This document shows, piece after piece, positions 39,779 through 49,384 of a stretch of DNA of 64,000 nt (its first letter is position 1; each line of letters opens with the position of its first letter). Made by a program: the position numbers and the translations under genes. The stretch comes from Dietzia natronolimnaea (lineage in GTDB: Bacteria; Actinomycetota; Actinomycetes; Mycobacteriales; Mycobacteriaceae), in the NCBI RefSeq assembly GCF_039525805.1, contig NZ_BAAAHZ010000007.1. The stretch is one strand, 5' to 3'. Under the pieces are notes generated by a model, which did not search any database, was not told the DNA's origin, and worked only from the letters and a program-made list of their open reading frames with translations.

Positions 39779-41479
39779 ATGGACCCCATGCCAGAGCCCA
39801 GAACCGCCGCCGCCCGCTCCACGCTGGGCACCGTCACCGCTTTCCTCCGCAACTCATGGCGCACCCTCACCGCCATGCGCACGGCGTTGATCCTGTTGTT
39901 CCTGCTCGCCGTGGCGGCGATCCCGGGCGCGCTCCTTCCCCAGCGCAGCCTCAACGAGGGCAACGTCAACGACTACATCGCCGAGAGCGGCTGGCTGGGC
40001 GAGCTCTACGACCGTCTGCAGCTGTTCGACGTGTTCTCCAGCTGGTGGTTCACCGCCATCTACGTCCTGCTGTTCGTCTCGCTGGTCGGCTGCCTCACCC
40101 CGCGTTGCTTCGAGCTGGTCAGGCAGTTGCGCACGCCCCCGCCGCTCACGCCCCGCAACCTCGCGCGGCTGCCCCACCACGCCGCGTACCGCACCACGGC
40201 CTCGCCCGAGCAGGCCGCCGACCAGGTGCAGTCCCAGCTCAAGGGCTGGCGGGTGCGCCGTAACGACGGCGACGGCCGCGTCCCCGGCACCATCGAGCTC
40301 TCCTCCGAGCGCGGCTACACGCGCGAGGTGGGCAACATAGTCTTCCACTTCGGCCTCCTGGCGCTGCTCATCATGTTCGCGGCCGGAAAGTTCGTCTACG
40401 CCGAGGGCATGCGGGTGATCATCGCCAACGCCGAGTCGCCGGCCTTCTGCAACACGACCCCCAGCGCATACGACACATTCCGCGCGGGGATCCTGGTCGA
40501 CGGCACCGATCTCGAGCAGTTCTGCATCAAGATTGAGGACTTCCGCGCCGACTACCTGCCCAACGGCCAGGCCGAGATGTTCACCTCCAACGTGCGGTTC
40601 ACCGAGGAGGTCGCGACGACCGATCCGCAGACGTGGGAGCCGTACGAGATGCGCGTCAACCACCCGCTGCGCGTCGGCTCGACCCGCGTCTACCTGCAGG
40701 GCCACGGCTTCGCGCCCACCTTCACGGTCACGTTCCCCAACGGCGAGACCCGCACGGACACCCAGCACTGGCAGCCCACCGAGCTGCAGACGTTCTTGTC
40801 GTCGGGCATCATGCGCTTCGACCCGCCGGCCGGCTTGTACCCGGATCTGATGGAGCGGCGCACGCAGCAGATCGCCGTTCAGGGCCTGTTCGCGCCGACG
40901 GCGTCGTTCGACGGAACGCTCCTGAGTTCCCGCTTCCCCAACATGGACGACCCGGCCGTGGCGATCGACGTCTACCAGGGCGACGCCGGCCTCGACACCG
41001 GCCGTCCGCAGTCGGTCTTCTCGCTGGACTCGGACCTCATCGAGTCCGGCGCCCTCGAACGCCAGGCTCGCGTCAACCTCTTCCCCGGCGAATCCACCAC
41101 CCTGCCCGACGGCACTGAAGTCCGGTTCGACGGCGCCGAGGAGTTCATCAACATCCAGGTCTCCGAGGACCCGACGCAGCTCTGGGTGGGAGTCTCCGCC
41201 GCGGTGATGATGGCCGGGTTGATCCTGAGCCTGATGGTGCGGCGCCGTCGGATCTGGGCGCGGGTGTCTGTCGACGACGCAGGCGTGACCCGTGTCGACC
41301 TGGGGGGACTGGCCCGGACGGACCGGATGGGCTGGGGTTCGGAGTTCGACGACCTCCGTGACCGGCTCGTCGCAGCGGCGGCCGTCACACCCGTATTGCC
41401 CGAGGAGCCCGACTCGGGACACACTGCAACCAGTCGCGGCACCGCCGGCGGCGCTCCGCGGAAGGACGACACCCGGTGA
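39779..41479 (+). CDS. resB: Cytochrome c biogenesis protein ResB
   Basis: 566 residues. It is part of the System II haem transport and ligation complex with CcsB. Four membrane segments: ALILLFLLAVAAIPGALLPQ near 40, WWFTAIYVLLFVSLVGCL near 95, NIVFHFGLLALLIMFAAGKF near 195, and VGVSAAVMMAGLILSLMV near 480. The large extracellular domain between the third and fourth is the ResB hallmark. The start is ATG 39779 or in-frame ATG 39788; neither has a clear ribosome site. TAGCCT (39727-39732) is a possible -10. GTGA overlap with ccsB. It is separated here from ccdA by the 12.4 kb accessory segment. Confidence 0.92.
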   Translation: MDPMPEPRTAAARSTLGTVTAFLRNSWRTLTAMRTALILLFLLAVAAIPGALLPQRSLNEGNVNDYIAESGWLGELYDRLQLFDVFSSWWFTAIYVLLFVSLVGCLTPRCFELVRQLRTPPPLTPRNLARLPHHAAYRTTASPEQAADQVQSQLKGWRVRRNDGDGRVPGTIELSSERGYTREVGNIVFHFGLLALLIMFAAGKFVYAEGMRVIIANAESPAFCNTTPSAYDTFRAGILVDGTDLEQFCIKIEDFRADYLPNGQAEMFTSNVRFTEEVATTDPQTWEPYEMRVNHPLRVGSTRVYLQGHGFAPTFTVTFPNGETRTDTQHWQPTELQTFLSSGIMRFDPPAGLYPDLMERRTQQIAVQGLFAPTASFDGTLLSSRFPNMDDPAVAIDVYQGDAGLDTGRPQSVFSLDSDLIESGALERQARVNLFPGESTTLPDGTEVRFDGAEEFINIQVSEDPTQLWVGVSAAVMMAGLILSLMVRRRRIWARVSVDDAGVTRVDLGGLARTDRMGWGSEFDDLRDRLVAAAAVTPVLPEEPDSGHTATSRGTAGGAPRKDDTR

Positions 41480-42474
41480 ACTCTCTGATACTCGCCCAGG
41501 GCCTGCCCATCGACGAGACCCTCTCGACGTACAGCGACCTGGCGTTCCGCACGTCGTTCGCCATCTACGTCCTGGCGCTGGTCGCCTCGCTGATCTACTA
41601 CGCCGGCTTCCGGGTGGAGAAGGTCTCGCCGAGGCAGCTCGCCGGCGCCGGCGGGCCGGGGCTCACCGAGTCCACGTCCCTCACCGATACCGGCGACGAG
41701 GACCGCGCGTCCGCGGGCAACGTGCGCTGGGCGCGTATCGCGCAGCTGTTCGTCACGATCGCCTTCGTGTTCAGTGCGTCCTCGCTGGTGCTCCGCGGTG
41801 TGGCGACCGACCGTTTCCCCTTGGGCAACATGTACGAGTTCATCCTGGCCACCACCGTTCTCGCGGTGGGCACGGGACTGGTGTTCCTGCGCAAGCCCGC
41901 GTTGCAGGTGGCGTGGCCGTTCGTCCTCGCCCCGGTGTTGCTGCTGCTGTTCTTCGGCGGGACCCATCTGTACTCCGAGGCCGCCCCGGTGGTGCCCGCA
42001 CTGCGCTCGTACTGGCTGCCGATCCACGTGACGATCATCTCGTTGGGCTCGGGCATCCTGCTCATCCCGGGCGTCGTGTCGATCATGTACCTGCTGCGCG
42101 TGTGGCAACCCCAGGGCCAGGAGAAGGGGTGGGCCACGCGACTGACCCGGCCACTGCCCGCCGCCGAAACCCTGGACCGGTTGGCGTACCGCACCACGGT
42201 GATCGGCTTCCCGATCTTCAGCGTGGGCATCCTGCTCGGGGCGGTCTGGGCGGAGAGCGCGTGGGGCCGCTTCTGGGGCTGGGATCCCAAGGAGACCGCG
42301 TCGTTCATCTCCTGGGTCCTCTATGCCGGGTACCTCCACGCACGCGCGACCAGCGGCTGGGGTCCCAAGAAGGCGGCGTGGATCAACATCGCGGGTTTCG
42401 TGGTGTTGGCGTTCAACCTCTTCTTCATCAACATCGTGGTCTCGGGCCTGCACTCCTACGCCGGGCTGAACTGA
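41476..42474 (+). CDS. ccsB: Cytochrome c biogenesis protein CcsB/ResC (haem handling)
   Basis: 332 residues, about eight membrane segments. The WWD haem-binding signature reads WGRFWGWDPKETASFISWVL near 275, with flanking His residues in WLPIHVTII and YAGYLHARAT. FPLGNMYEFILATT is another conserved block. With ResB it delivers haem to apocytochrome c outside the membrane. GTG 41476 overlaps the resB stop. A strong hairpin at 42536-42565 ends the unit. Confidence 0.95.
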   Translation: MNSLILAQGLPIDETLSTYSDLAFRTSFAIYVLALVASLIYYAGFRVEKVSPRQLAGAGGPGLTESTSLTDTGDEDRASAGNVRWARIAQLFVTIAFVFSASSLVLRGVATDRFPLGNMYEFILATTVLAVGTGLVFLRKPALQVAWPFVLAPVLLLLFFGGTHLYSEAAPVVPALRSYWLPIHVTIISLGSGILLIPGVVSIMYLLRVWQPQGQEKGWATRLTRPLPAAETLDRLAYRTTVIGFPIFSVGILLGAVWAESAWGRFWGWDPKETASFISWVLYAGYLHARATSGWGPKKAAWINIAGFVVLAFNLFFINIVVSGLHSYAGLN

Positions 42475-42535
42475 CCCCGTCCCGCTCCGCCGGGAATCTG
42501 CGCGAGCGGTGTCGACCTCCGGTTGTCGCACGACA

Positions 42536-42565
42536 AGTGCCCCACCTCTATCGAAGTGGGGCACT
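42536..42565 (+). terminator. Terminator after ccsB
   Basis: AGTGCCCCAC (42536-42545) pairs exactly with GTGGGGCACT (42556-42565) across a ten-base loop. It lies between ccsB and the convergent membrane-protein gene. Confidence 0.82.
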
Positions 42566-42632
42566 CGTGTTCCGGAGGTCCCCGAGTGACCGGGGCTCGC
42601 ACCTGAGGGTCGAGCAGTAGCCGTCGCTGGCC

Positions 42633-43037
42633 TCAGCTCGCGAGGGTCGGTGAGTCCTGCGTGAGATCGTGCATCAGCCATGACTTGTGCACGGCCGCGT
42701 ACACAAGTGGAGCACCGACTGCCGTGAGCGGCCAGATCATGTAGACGAAGATCGCGGTCGACACCGGAAGTCCGCCCAGCATTCCGCCGGAGCCGAGTGC
42801 GAACTGGGCGGCGACGAACAGTCCGGCCAGGACGGCACAGAAGGCGACGATCATCGTCAGGTTCGCCGGGTGCCAGGCTCCGTCGAGACTGAGCGAGCCC
42901 ATGAGCATGAACGCGACCGTGAGTAGCGGGACCGCGTAGTAGACCGCATGCCAGATGTCGAAGAGGGAGCCGAGAGCGGTCCCCAGCGACGCGATGCCGA
43001 TGACGAGCACCAGGACGTCAGTTCTGTCGAGCTTCAT
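42633..43037 (-). CDS. Four-TM membrane protein beside a sodium:solute symporter
   Basis: 134 residues with four membrane segments (VLVLVIGIASLGTALGSLF, AVPLLTVAFMLMGSL, LTMIVAFCAVLAGLFVAAQF, TAIFVYMIWPLTAVGAPLVYA) and a short polar C-terminus. It follows the symporter gene by 30 bp in the same direction. Symporters of the SSS family are often paired with a small membrane protein (as ActP with YjcH); this one is larger and not recognisably DUF485, so accessory-subunit status is inference. Confidence 0.8.
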   Translation of the reverse strand: MKLDRTDVLVLVIGIASLGTALGSLFDIWHAVYYAVPLLTVAFMLMGSLSLDGAWHPANLTMIVAFCAVLAGLFVAAQFALGSGGMLGGLPVSTAIFVYMIWPLTAVGAPLVYAAVHKSWLMHDLTQDSPTLAS

Positions 43038-43067
43038 ATCGATACCTCGTGATTCTTCTCGTCGGAG

Positions 43068-44579
43068 TCAGTGGGCCGCTGGGGATGCGGCGGGTTCGGA
43101 GGTGCTCGCGGTTCCGCCGGGGTCGGGGGTGTAGGCGAGAACGAACAACTCCTGGTCCCGCTTGGAGGGTGCCACCACGGAGATGACCAGGAACAGCACC
43201 ACGGAGAGCGAGATGATGGTCGCCCCGTCCTGCATGTACTCCGGGACGGTGATGAGTTCCTCGCGCGCGAGAACGGTCAGGGCGAGGTTGCCGAGGATGC
43301 CGAAGGCGACCGCGATGATCGTGGCGAGGCCCGTCGCCCGCTTCCAGAAGATGCCGATCACCACCGGGGCGAAGATCGCCGAGGCGAACGCCGCCCAACC
43401 GATCGCCCCGAGGAGGAACACGACCTGGGTGAGGTAGAGGGCGAACACGAGGGAGCAAGCCACGACGAAGGCGCTGGCCAGGCGATACCAGAGGAGCTCG
43501 CGCCGCAGGACCCTGCCGAGCGATCCCATCAGATCCCGCGTGAGAGCGGAGGCGCCGATGGTGATGAACGAGCTCGCACTGGACATGATCGCGGCGAGCA
43601 ATCCTGCAAGGGCGAAGCCCGCGAAGGTCGTGTTGGTCATGTTGTCGAGAAACCATGTGGTGGTGTTGTCGTAGTTGTCGAACCCCGGGGCGCGACCCTC
43701 GATCGTGAGCGCGCGCGTCGCCAGGCCGATACCGAGGGCGAACAGGGCGGTGATCGAGTACCCGACTGCGGCGACGAGTGCTCCCCAGCGCAGCTCAGAG
43801 GCGTTCCGGAGCATGAGGAACTTGGTCGCCAGCTGTGGCTGTGCAGCGCCACCGAGGATGGCCAGATAGACGAAACCGAAGATCCAGCCCATGCTCTGCG
43901 TGCCGTCGACCTGCAGGAACGAGGGGTCGCTCTGAGCGATCGTGTTGAGCATGGAGCTCCAACCACCCACCGTGCTCGTCGCCACGAAGAACGCGATGAG
44001 TGACATGCCGATCATGAGCAGCCCCTGGATGAGGTCTGTCCAGATCGCCGCGAGCATGCCGCCGGCGATCGTGTAGGCGGCGACGACCGCGGCGCCGATC
44101 ATCGCGCCGGTGGCGATCTCGATGTCGAAGATCAGCGCCATGATGACGCCCATCGCCGTGATCTGGGAGGTCATGTAGGCGACGGAACCCACGAAGATCG
44201 CGATGGACATCGCGAAGTGCGCCCCGCGACTCTTGTACCTGATCCGGATGATGTCCGGGATCGAGTGCACGTCGTGCACCCGGGCGATCTTGTAGAGACG
44301 TGCGCCGAGAAGGAACCAGGCGAGCGCGAACGCGAGGGGGACGAGAAGAGCGGCGGCGACGATGGCCTGGATCCCCCAGGCATTGGTATTCGACGTGTGG
44401 CCGATCATGCCGAAGCCACTCTGGATCGATGAGAACGACGCGATGGCCATGACGAAGAAGCCGAGCGTCTGGCCCGCGACCAGGAAGTCCTTTGAACTCT
44501 TGACCCGCCTGTTGGCCCAGTAGCCGATCGCGAACATCGCGATGAAGTAGACGATCACGATCGCCAGGACTGTTGTCAT
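43068..44579 (-). CDS. Sodium:solute symporter (SSS family)
   Basis: 503 residues with about 13 membrane segments. The family core is visible in ANRRVKSSKDFLVAGQTLGF, FSSIQSGFGMIGHTSNTNAW, FAGFALAGLLAAIMSSASSF and ITIGASALTRDL, typical of PutP/ActP-type transporters. It moves a small organic solute with sodium. It is divergent from a fatty-acid or steroid-type catabolic operon and shares a promoter region with two identical palindromes, so the substrate is probably taken up for that pathway (inference). ATG 44577-44579 follows GGGGATCGGACA. Confidence 0.9.
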   Translation of the reverse strand: MTTVLAIVIVYFIAMFAIGYWANRRVKSSKDFLVAGQTLGFFVMAIASFSSIQSGFGMIGHTSNTNAWGIQAIVAAALLVPLAFALAWFLLGARLYKIARVHDVHSIPDIIRIRYKSRGAHFAMSIAIFVGSVAYMTSQITAMGVIMALIFDIEIATGAMIGAAVVAAYTIAGGMLAAIWTDLIQGLLMIGMSLIAFFVATSTVGGWSSMLNTIAQSDPSFLQVDGTQSMGWIFGFVYLAILGGAAQPQLATKFLMLRNASELRWGALVAAVGYSITALFALGIGLATRALTIEGRAPGFDNYDNTTTWFLDNMTNTTFAGFALAGLLAAIMSSASSFITIGASALTRDLMGSLGRVLRRELLWYRLASAFVVACSLVFALYLTQVVFLLGAIGWAAFASAIFAPVVIGIFWKRATGLATIIAVAFGILGNLALTVLAREELITVPEYMQDGATIISLSVVLFLVISVVAPSKRDQELFVLAYTPDPGGTASTSEPAASPAAH

Positions 44580-44908
44580 TGTCCGATCCCCAATCTGGAT
44601 GGGTAGGTGGCCCGCACCGAGGTGAGTTGGCCTGAAGGAGGTGAGTGAGCCGCGGCTAAGAAGGCCTCTGAACAGCCATACTACCGAGTATCTCGCCCGT
44701 TAATGTGGGACGCGCCACACTATAGCGCACGATTCTCGACCGTCAAGAGGGCTGTTCGGGAGGCGAGGGGGCGACCTGTGCGCCACCGCCTCGTCCGGGC
44801 CTGTGAGGCGCCACCCGGGCGAGGGGCCGCCCCGTGGACTGAGGCTTGACTTTGCGTGGCTGGGATCACATCATACTCAGTAGTATTGCTGTTCAGGATG
44901 GAGAAACC
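44580..44908. promoter_or_regulatory. Divergent control region with two ATACT-N4-AGTAT operators
   Basis: Perfect inverted repeats ATACT-ACCG-AGTAT (44678-44691) and ATACT-CAGT-AGTAT (44873-44886) share arms and spacing but differ in the central four bases, and each is preceded by C. One is near the symporter side, the other 22 bp before the SDR start. TTGACT (44846-44851) with CATCAT (44869-44874) at 17 bp is a plausible promoter overlapping the second site. The likely binder is the cluster's own TetR at 49385. Confidence 0.7.
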
Positions 44909-45796
44909 ATGAAGAAGTTCGAGAGCCGAGTCGCCATTGTCACCGGTGCAGGGGGCGGTCTGGGGCGTGCGCACGCCATTGCACTGGCCGCCCGTGGGGT
45001 GAAGGTGGTCGTCAACGATGTCGGCGCCGCCGGAGCGCAGGCGGTGGTCGACGAGATCACGGCGGAAAGTGGAACGGCGACCGCGGACACCACGGACATC
45101 ACCGACCAGGAAGCCGTGGAAGCCATGGTCTCGGCGGCGGTCACACGGTGGGGACGGGTCGACATCCTGGTGAACAACGCCGGCATCCTCCGCGACAAGA
45201 GCTTCGCGAAGATGGAGCTCACGGACTTCCGGGCCGTGATGGACGTGCACCTCATGGGCTCGGTGCACTGCACCAACGCCGTGTGGCCCCACATGGTCGA
45301 GCAGGGTTACGGCCGCATCCTCATGACCACGTCGGCGTCAGGGATCTACGGGAACTTCGGCCAGGCCAACTACGGCGCGGCCAAGTCCGCGCTGGTCGGC
45401 CTGACCAACGTGTTGGCGATCGAGGGGGAGCGTAAGGGCATCCGCGTCAACGCGCTCGCGCCCACCGCCGCGACGCAGATGACGGACGGACTCCTCGCTG
45501 CCGAGGACGCGGCCGAACTGGGCCCGGACACGATCGCTCCGGGCGCGGTCTTCCTCGTTGCCGACGACGCACCCAACGGGGTCATCCTGGGCGCGGGTGC
45601 CGGAGTCTTCGCCCTCTCGAGGATGGTGGAGGGGCCCGCCATCCACATTCCCGAACAGGTGCGTTCGGCCGAGGAGATCGCCGCGCGCTGGGCCGAACTC
45701 GACGACTTCGGTGAGCTGCGCTCGCACGACTCCGCCTTCGAGCAGACGAGCCACTACGTCCAGATTGCCTCCGCGGCCAAGGGCGGCGGGGCATGA
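44909..45796 (+). CDS. Short-chain dehydrogenase, hydroxyacyl-CoA dehydrogenase type
   Basis: 295 residues. The cofactor motif VTGAGGGLGRAHAIALA has the TGxxxGxG pattern, NNAG is at about 93-96 (VDILVNNAGILRDKSFAKM), and catalytic Ser, Tyr and Lys lie in MTTSASGIYGNFGQANYGAAKSAL. The ILRDKSF segment and 295-residue length are typical of the 17-beta-HSD4/multifunctional-enzyme type 3-hydroxyacyl-CoA dehydrogenases. ATG 44909 has GGAGAAACC just before it; the operon start. ATGA overlap with the ligase gene. Confidence 0.9.
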   Translation: MKKFESRVAIVTGAGGGLGRAHAIALAARGVKVVVNDVGAAGAQAVVDEITAESGTATADTTDITDQEAVEAMVSAAVTRWGRVDILVNNAGILRDKSFAKMELTDFRAVMDVHLMGSVHCTNAVWPHMVEQGYGRILMTTSASGIYGNFGQANYGAAKSALVGLTNVLAIEGERKGIRVNALAPTAATQMTDGLLAAEDAAELGPDTIAPGAVFLVADDAPNGVILGAGAGVFALSRMVEGPAIHIPEQVRSAEEIAARWAELDDFGELRSHDSAFEQTSHYVQIASAAKGGGA

Positions 45797-47319
45797 GGAG
45801 GACAACCACAACGCCGGCCGAGGGCTTTCCGCTCGCCGGGATCCCGGGTTACTACGCGAAGGACCGGGGTGACGACATCGTCGCCCGCGCCGACGGCGAC
45901 ACCCTGACCTGGAGAGAGCTGCACCAGCGCAGCAATTCCGTGGCGCGGGGACTGATCGACCGCGGCGCGGAGGTCGGACGGATCGTCACGCTGCTGATCC
46001 CCAACTCCACCGACCTGATCGTGGCGACGTTCGCCTGCTACAAGGCCGGCGCCACGCCCCAGGTGCTCTCGCCCAGGATGACCCCCTCGGAGCTGGAGGC
46101 GATAATCGAACTCGCCAACCCTGTGGTCGTCGTCGGCGAAGGTGATGAGGGCCAGCCATCTCACCGCGCGCATGCAGGCTCGACACCCGGTGGCGGTACC
46201 AGCGCCGTCACCCTGGCCGCGCTCGCGGCGGGGCACTCGGAGTCGGACCTGGACGAGACGCGTATCCCGACGTCCTGGAAGGCCCCGACCTCCGGCGGTT
46301 CGACCGGCCGACCCAAGGTCATCCTCTCGGGCCGACCGGGCGTCACCTCGGCGTTCGACCCGTCCTTCTGGAGGATCAGCCCCGGCGAGCAGGTCCTGAT
46401 CACCGCGCCCATGCACCACAACGCCCCGTACTCGACCGCGTTGAGTGCGATCTTCGGCGGCGGCACGGTGACGATGATGCGCAGGTTCGACGCCGAACGC
46501 ACACTTTCCGAGATCGATGCTGTGGGCGCGACCTGGGTGTACCTGGTGCCCACGATGATGCGGCGAATCTGGGCCCTGTCCGACGACGCGCGCTCGAGGT
46601 ACTCCCTGGCGTCGGTGGCCTCGTTCTGGCACTGCGCCGAACCGTGCCCGGAATGGCTGAAGCGGAGATGGATCGAGTGGCTGGGAGCCGAACGCATCTG
46701 GGAACTCTACGCAGGAACAGAGGCCGAGGCCGGCTGCACGATCCGCGGCGATGAGTGGCTCGAACACCCCGGCTCGGTGGGCCGGGTGACGTGGGGTGAG
46801 ATCCGCCTGGTCGACCTGGACGGCGCGGAAGTGACCGAACCCGGCGGCACCGGTGAGATCTTCACCCGCGTGCCGCAGGGTAATCCACCGACGTACCGCT
46901 ACATCGGTGCCGAGCCCACTGAGATGGACGGCTGGTCCTCGCTCGGAGACATGGGCAGATTCGACGCCGACGGATACCTCTACCTTCACGACCGTCGAGG
47001 CGACATGGTGACAGTCGGCGGGGTGAACGTGTATCCGGCGGAGGTCGAGGCGGCACTGATCGAGCATGCGGACGTGCAGACCACCGCGGTGATCGGATTG
47101 CCCGACGACGACGTGGGGAACCGACTCCACGCGATCGTCCAGCCACGGGACAACTCGATCGTGGACCCGGGCGAGTTGCACCAATTCCTCGCTGAACGCC
47201 TCTCCACACAAAAGCGTCCCAGGACCATCGAGCTGGTCACCCATTCCCTGCGCGACGACGCGGGCAAGATCCGCCGCTCCGCCCTGCGCACGGAGCGACT
47301 GGAAGGGCGAACACGATGA
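45793..47319 (+). CDS. Acyl-CoA ligase (BaiB/FadD-like, AMP-forming)
   Basis: 508 residues. The adenylation core carries APTSGGSTGRPKVILSG, a P-loop variant (TSGGSTGRPK) seen in ligases for bile acids, steroid side chains and similar carboxylates. The motif YAGTEAEAGC replaces YGxTE, and MVTVGGVNVYPAEVEAALI and DDAGKIRRSAL include the hinge and catalytic Lys. It should activate a carboxylic acid for the beta-oxidation-like steps encoded around it. ATG 45793 overlaps the SDR stop; ATGA overlap with the next gene. Confidence 0.9.
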   Translation: MRRTTTTPAEGFPLAGIPGYYAKDRGDDIVARADGDTLTWRELHQRSNSVARGLIDRGAEVGRIVTLLIPNSTDLIVATFACYKAGATPQVLSPRMTPSELEAIIELANPVVVVGEGDEGQPSHRAHAGSTPGGGTSAVTLAALAAGHSESDLDETRIPTSWKAPTSGGSTGRPKVILSGRPGVTSAFDPSFWRISPGEQVLITAPMHHNAPYSTALSAIFGGGTVTMMRRFDAERTLSEIDAVGATWVYLVPTMMRRIWALSDDARSRYSLASVASFWHCAEPCPEWLKRRWIEWLGAERIWELYAGTEAEAGCTIRGDEWLEHPGSVGRVTWGEIRLVDLDGAEVTEPGGTGEIFTRVPQGNPPTYRYIGAEPTEMDGWSSLGDMGRFDADGYLYLHDRRGDMVTVGGVNVYPAEVEAALIEHADVQTTAVIGLPDDDVGNRLHAIVQPRDNSIVDPGELHQFLAERLSTQKRPRTIELVTHSLRDDAGKIRRSALRTERLEGRTR

Positions 47320-48122
47320 GCACCGGGATGTTCGACATCAGCGGTAAACATGTCCTGGTGACGGGGGGTGCCCGCGGGATCGGACGGATGATTGTCGAGA
47401 GCCTGCTGCGCCGGGGTGTGACGGTTTACCTGTCCACGCGCAAAGAGGAGGCTGCGACCCAGGCGGCCCGCGAGCTGGGCGAACTCGGCGAGGTGCACGC
47501 CTTTGCCGTGGACATCGGCACGGAGGACGGATGCCACGAGTTGGTCGACAGGGTCAGCGCGCACACCCACCGCCTGCACGGATTGATCAACAATGCCGGT
47601 GCCACCTGGGGTGCGGCCTTCGATGAGTTCCCGGATGCCGCCTGGGACAAGGTGCTCGGGGTGAACGTCAAGGCACCGTTCACCCTGGCCAAGGCGGCGC
47701 GGTCGCTGTTGGGCGCCGCCGCGCTGGGGAGCGACGGTGGCGGACCGGCCCGGGTCATCAACATCGGGTCCATCGACGGTCTTCTGGTGCCCAACTACGA
47801 GAACTACTCGTACTCTGCCGCGAAGGCGGCGATTCATCACCTGACCAGGCACATGGCGTCTACTTTGGCGCCGTCGATCCTGGTCAACGCGATAGCCCCG
47901 GGGCCGTTCCCCACCAAGATGATGGAGTGGGTCCTCGACGAGCGGGGCGACGAGATCTCCGGTTCCAATCCACTGAAGCGGCTCGGGCGCGCCGACGACG
48001 TGGACGGCCTGGTCACCTTCCTGCTCTCGGACGCCAGTTCGTACATCACCGGCACTGTGATCCCCCTCGACGGGGGACTCACCGCCACCGCATCCGCCGC
48101 GCTGTTCGTCGAGGAGTCCTGA
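47316..48122 (+). CDS. Short-chain dehydrogenase/reductase
   Basis: 268 residues. Cofactor motif VTGGARGIGRMIVESLL, acidic VDIG, NNAGATWGAAFDEFP near 88, and the catalytic triad in NIGSIDGLLVPNYENYSYSAAKAAIHHL (Ser, Tyr, Lys; the two Tyr positions leave the exact catalytic residue to alignment). The sequence ends in the tetramer-like IPLDGGLTAT region. It is distinct from the first SDR and may act on another hydroxyl/keto group of the same substrate. Translationally coupled to the ligase. Confidence 0.9.
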   Translation: MSTGMFDISGKHVLVTGGARGIGRMIVESLLRRGVTVYLSTRKEEAATQAARELGELGEVHAFAVDIGTEDGCHELVDRVSAHTHRLHGLINNAGATWGAAFDEFPDAAWDKVLGVNVKAPFTLAKAARSLLGAAALGSDGGGPARVINIGSIDGLLVPNYENYSYSAAKAAIHHLTRHMASTLAPSILVNAIAPGPFPTKMMEWVLDERGDEISGSNPLKRLGRADDVDGLVTFLLSDASSYITGTVIPLDGGLTATASAALFVEES

Positions 48123-48126
48123 AGTC

Positions 48127-49314
48127 ATGCGTGAAGCAGTCATAGTGTCCACCGCCCGCACGCCGATCGGTCGTGCCTACAGGGGCGCTTTCAACGACAC
48201 CCCGGGACAGGCGCTGGCCGGTCATGCGATCGCCCACGCGGTCGCCCGTGCCGGAGTCGATCCGGGTGAGATCGAGGACGTGGTCCTCGGGTGTGCCATG
48301 CAGGAGGGCAGTACCGGGTACAACGTGGCGCGGCAGGCGGCGCTCCGCGCTGGCCTGCCCGTGACGGTCCCGGGGATGTCCGTGGACAGACAGTGCGCCT
48401 CTGGTCTCATGGCCGTCGCGGCTGCGGCGAAGGGGATAGTGGTGGACGGCGTCCGGGTCGCCGTGGGCGGTGGCGTGGAGTCGATAAGCCTCGTTCAGAA
48501 CGAGTACCGCAATGCCCACCGGACCACGGATCCATGGCTGACCGAACACGGGCATGATGTCTACGTCCCCATGCTGGAGACCGCGGAGAACGTGGCGCAG
48601 AGGTACGGCGTCACCCGCGAGAGACAGGACGTCTACGCATTGGCCTCGCAGCAGCGCACCGCCGCCGCCCAGGGGGCCGGGGTGTTCGACGACGAGATCG
48701 CGCCTTTCTCAGGCACGAGGCTGGCGGCAGGTGCCGACGGGCCGGTACCCGAGGAGTTCACGTTGGCCGGTGACGAGGGCAACCGACCTTCCACGACGCT
48801 GGAGGGACTGGCCGGGCTGCGGTCGGTGCTCCCGGACCGGGACGGCTACGCGGCCACGGTGTCCGCGGGTAACTCCTCGCAATTGTCCGACGGTGCGGCC
48901 GCAGTGGTGCTGATGGAACGGACCGAGGCGGAGCGCCGTGGTCTCGAGCCGCTCGGGACGTTCCGGGGCACGGCCGTCGTCGGGTGTGAGCCGGACGAGA
49001 TGGGCATCGGGCCCGTGTACGCGATTCCCGCGTTGCTCGCGCAGCACGGCCTGGAAGTGGACGACATCGATCTGTGGGAGCTCAACGAGGCGTTCGCCTC
49101 CCAGGCCGTGTACTGCCGCGACCAACTGGGAATCGATCCGGAGAAGTACAACGTCAACGGCGGAGCCATTTCGATCGGGCACCCCTACGGCATGAGTGGC
49201 GCCCGGATGGTCGGCCACGCGCTGAGGGAGGGGCGGCGTCGGTCGGCTCGCTACGCGGTGGTCGCAATGTGCGTGGGCGGGGGGATGGGCGCGGCCGGCC
49301 TGTTCGAGCTGTGA
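48127..49314 (+). CDS. Thiolase (acetyl-CoA acetyltransferase family)
   Basis: 395 residues. It cleaves a beta-ketoacyl-CoA with CoA, or condenses acetyl-CoA. The nucleophile Cys is in DRQCASGLMAVAAAAKG near 91, the His of NVNGGAISIGHPYGMSGAR is near 350 and the second catalytic Cys is in VAMCVGGGMGAAGLFEL. Length and motif order are complete. It starts four bases after the SDR stop. With the ligase and two dehydrogenases it gives activation, oxidation and thiolysis; no acyl-CoA dehydrogenase or hydratase is present in the cluster. Confidence 0.94.
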   Translation: MREAVIVSTARTPIGRAYRGAFNDTPGQALAGHAIAHAVARAGVDPGEIEDVVLGCAMQEGSTGYNVARQAALRAGLPVTVPGMSVDRQCASGLMAVAAAAKGIVVDGVRVAVGGGVESISLVQNEYRNAHRTTDPWLTEHGHDVYVPMLETAENVAQRYGVTRERQDVYALASQQRTAAAQGAGVFDDEIAPFSGTRLAAGADGPVPEEFTLAGDEGNRPSTTLEGLAGLRSVLPDRDGYAATVSAGNSSQLSDGAAAVVLMERTEAERRGLEPLGTFRGTAVVGCEPDEMGIGPVYAIPALLAQHGLEVDDIDLWELNEAFASQAVYCRDQLGIDPEKYNVNGGAISIGHPYGMSGARMVGHALREGRRRSARYAVVAMCVGGGMGAAGLFEL

Positions 49315-49384
49315 TCGCACCGCGCAGGGCGGCCTCCGTCGAGGCGGTCTGGTGGCGAGCTCCCGCGGTTATGCTGGGTCCGAT

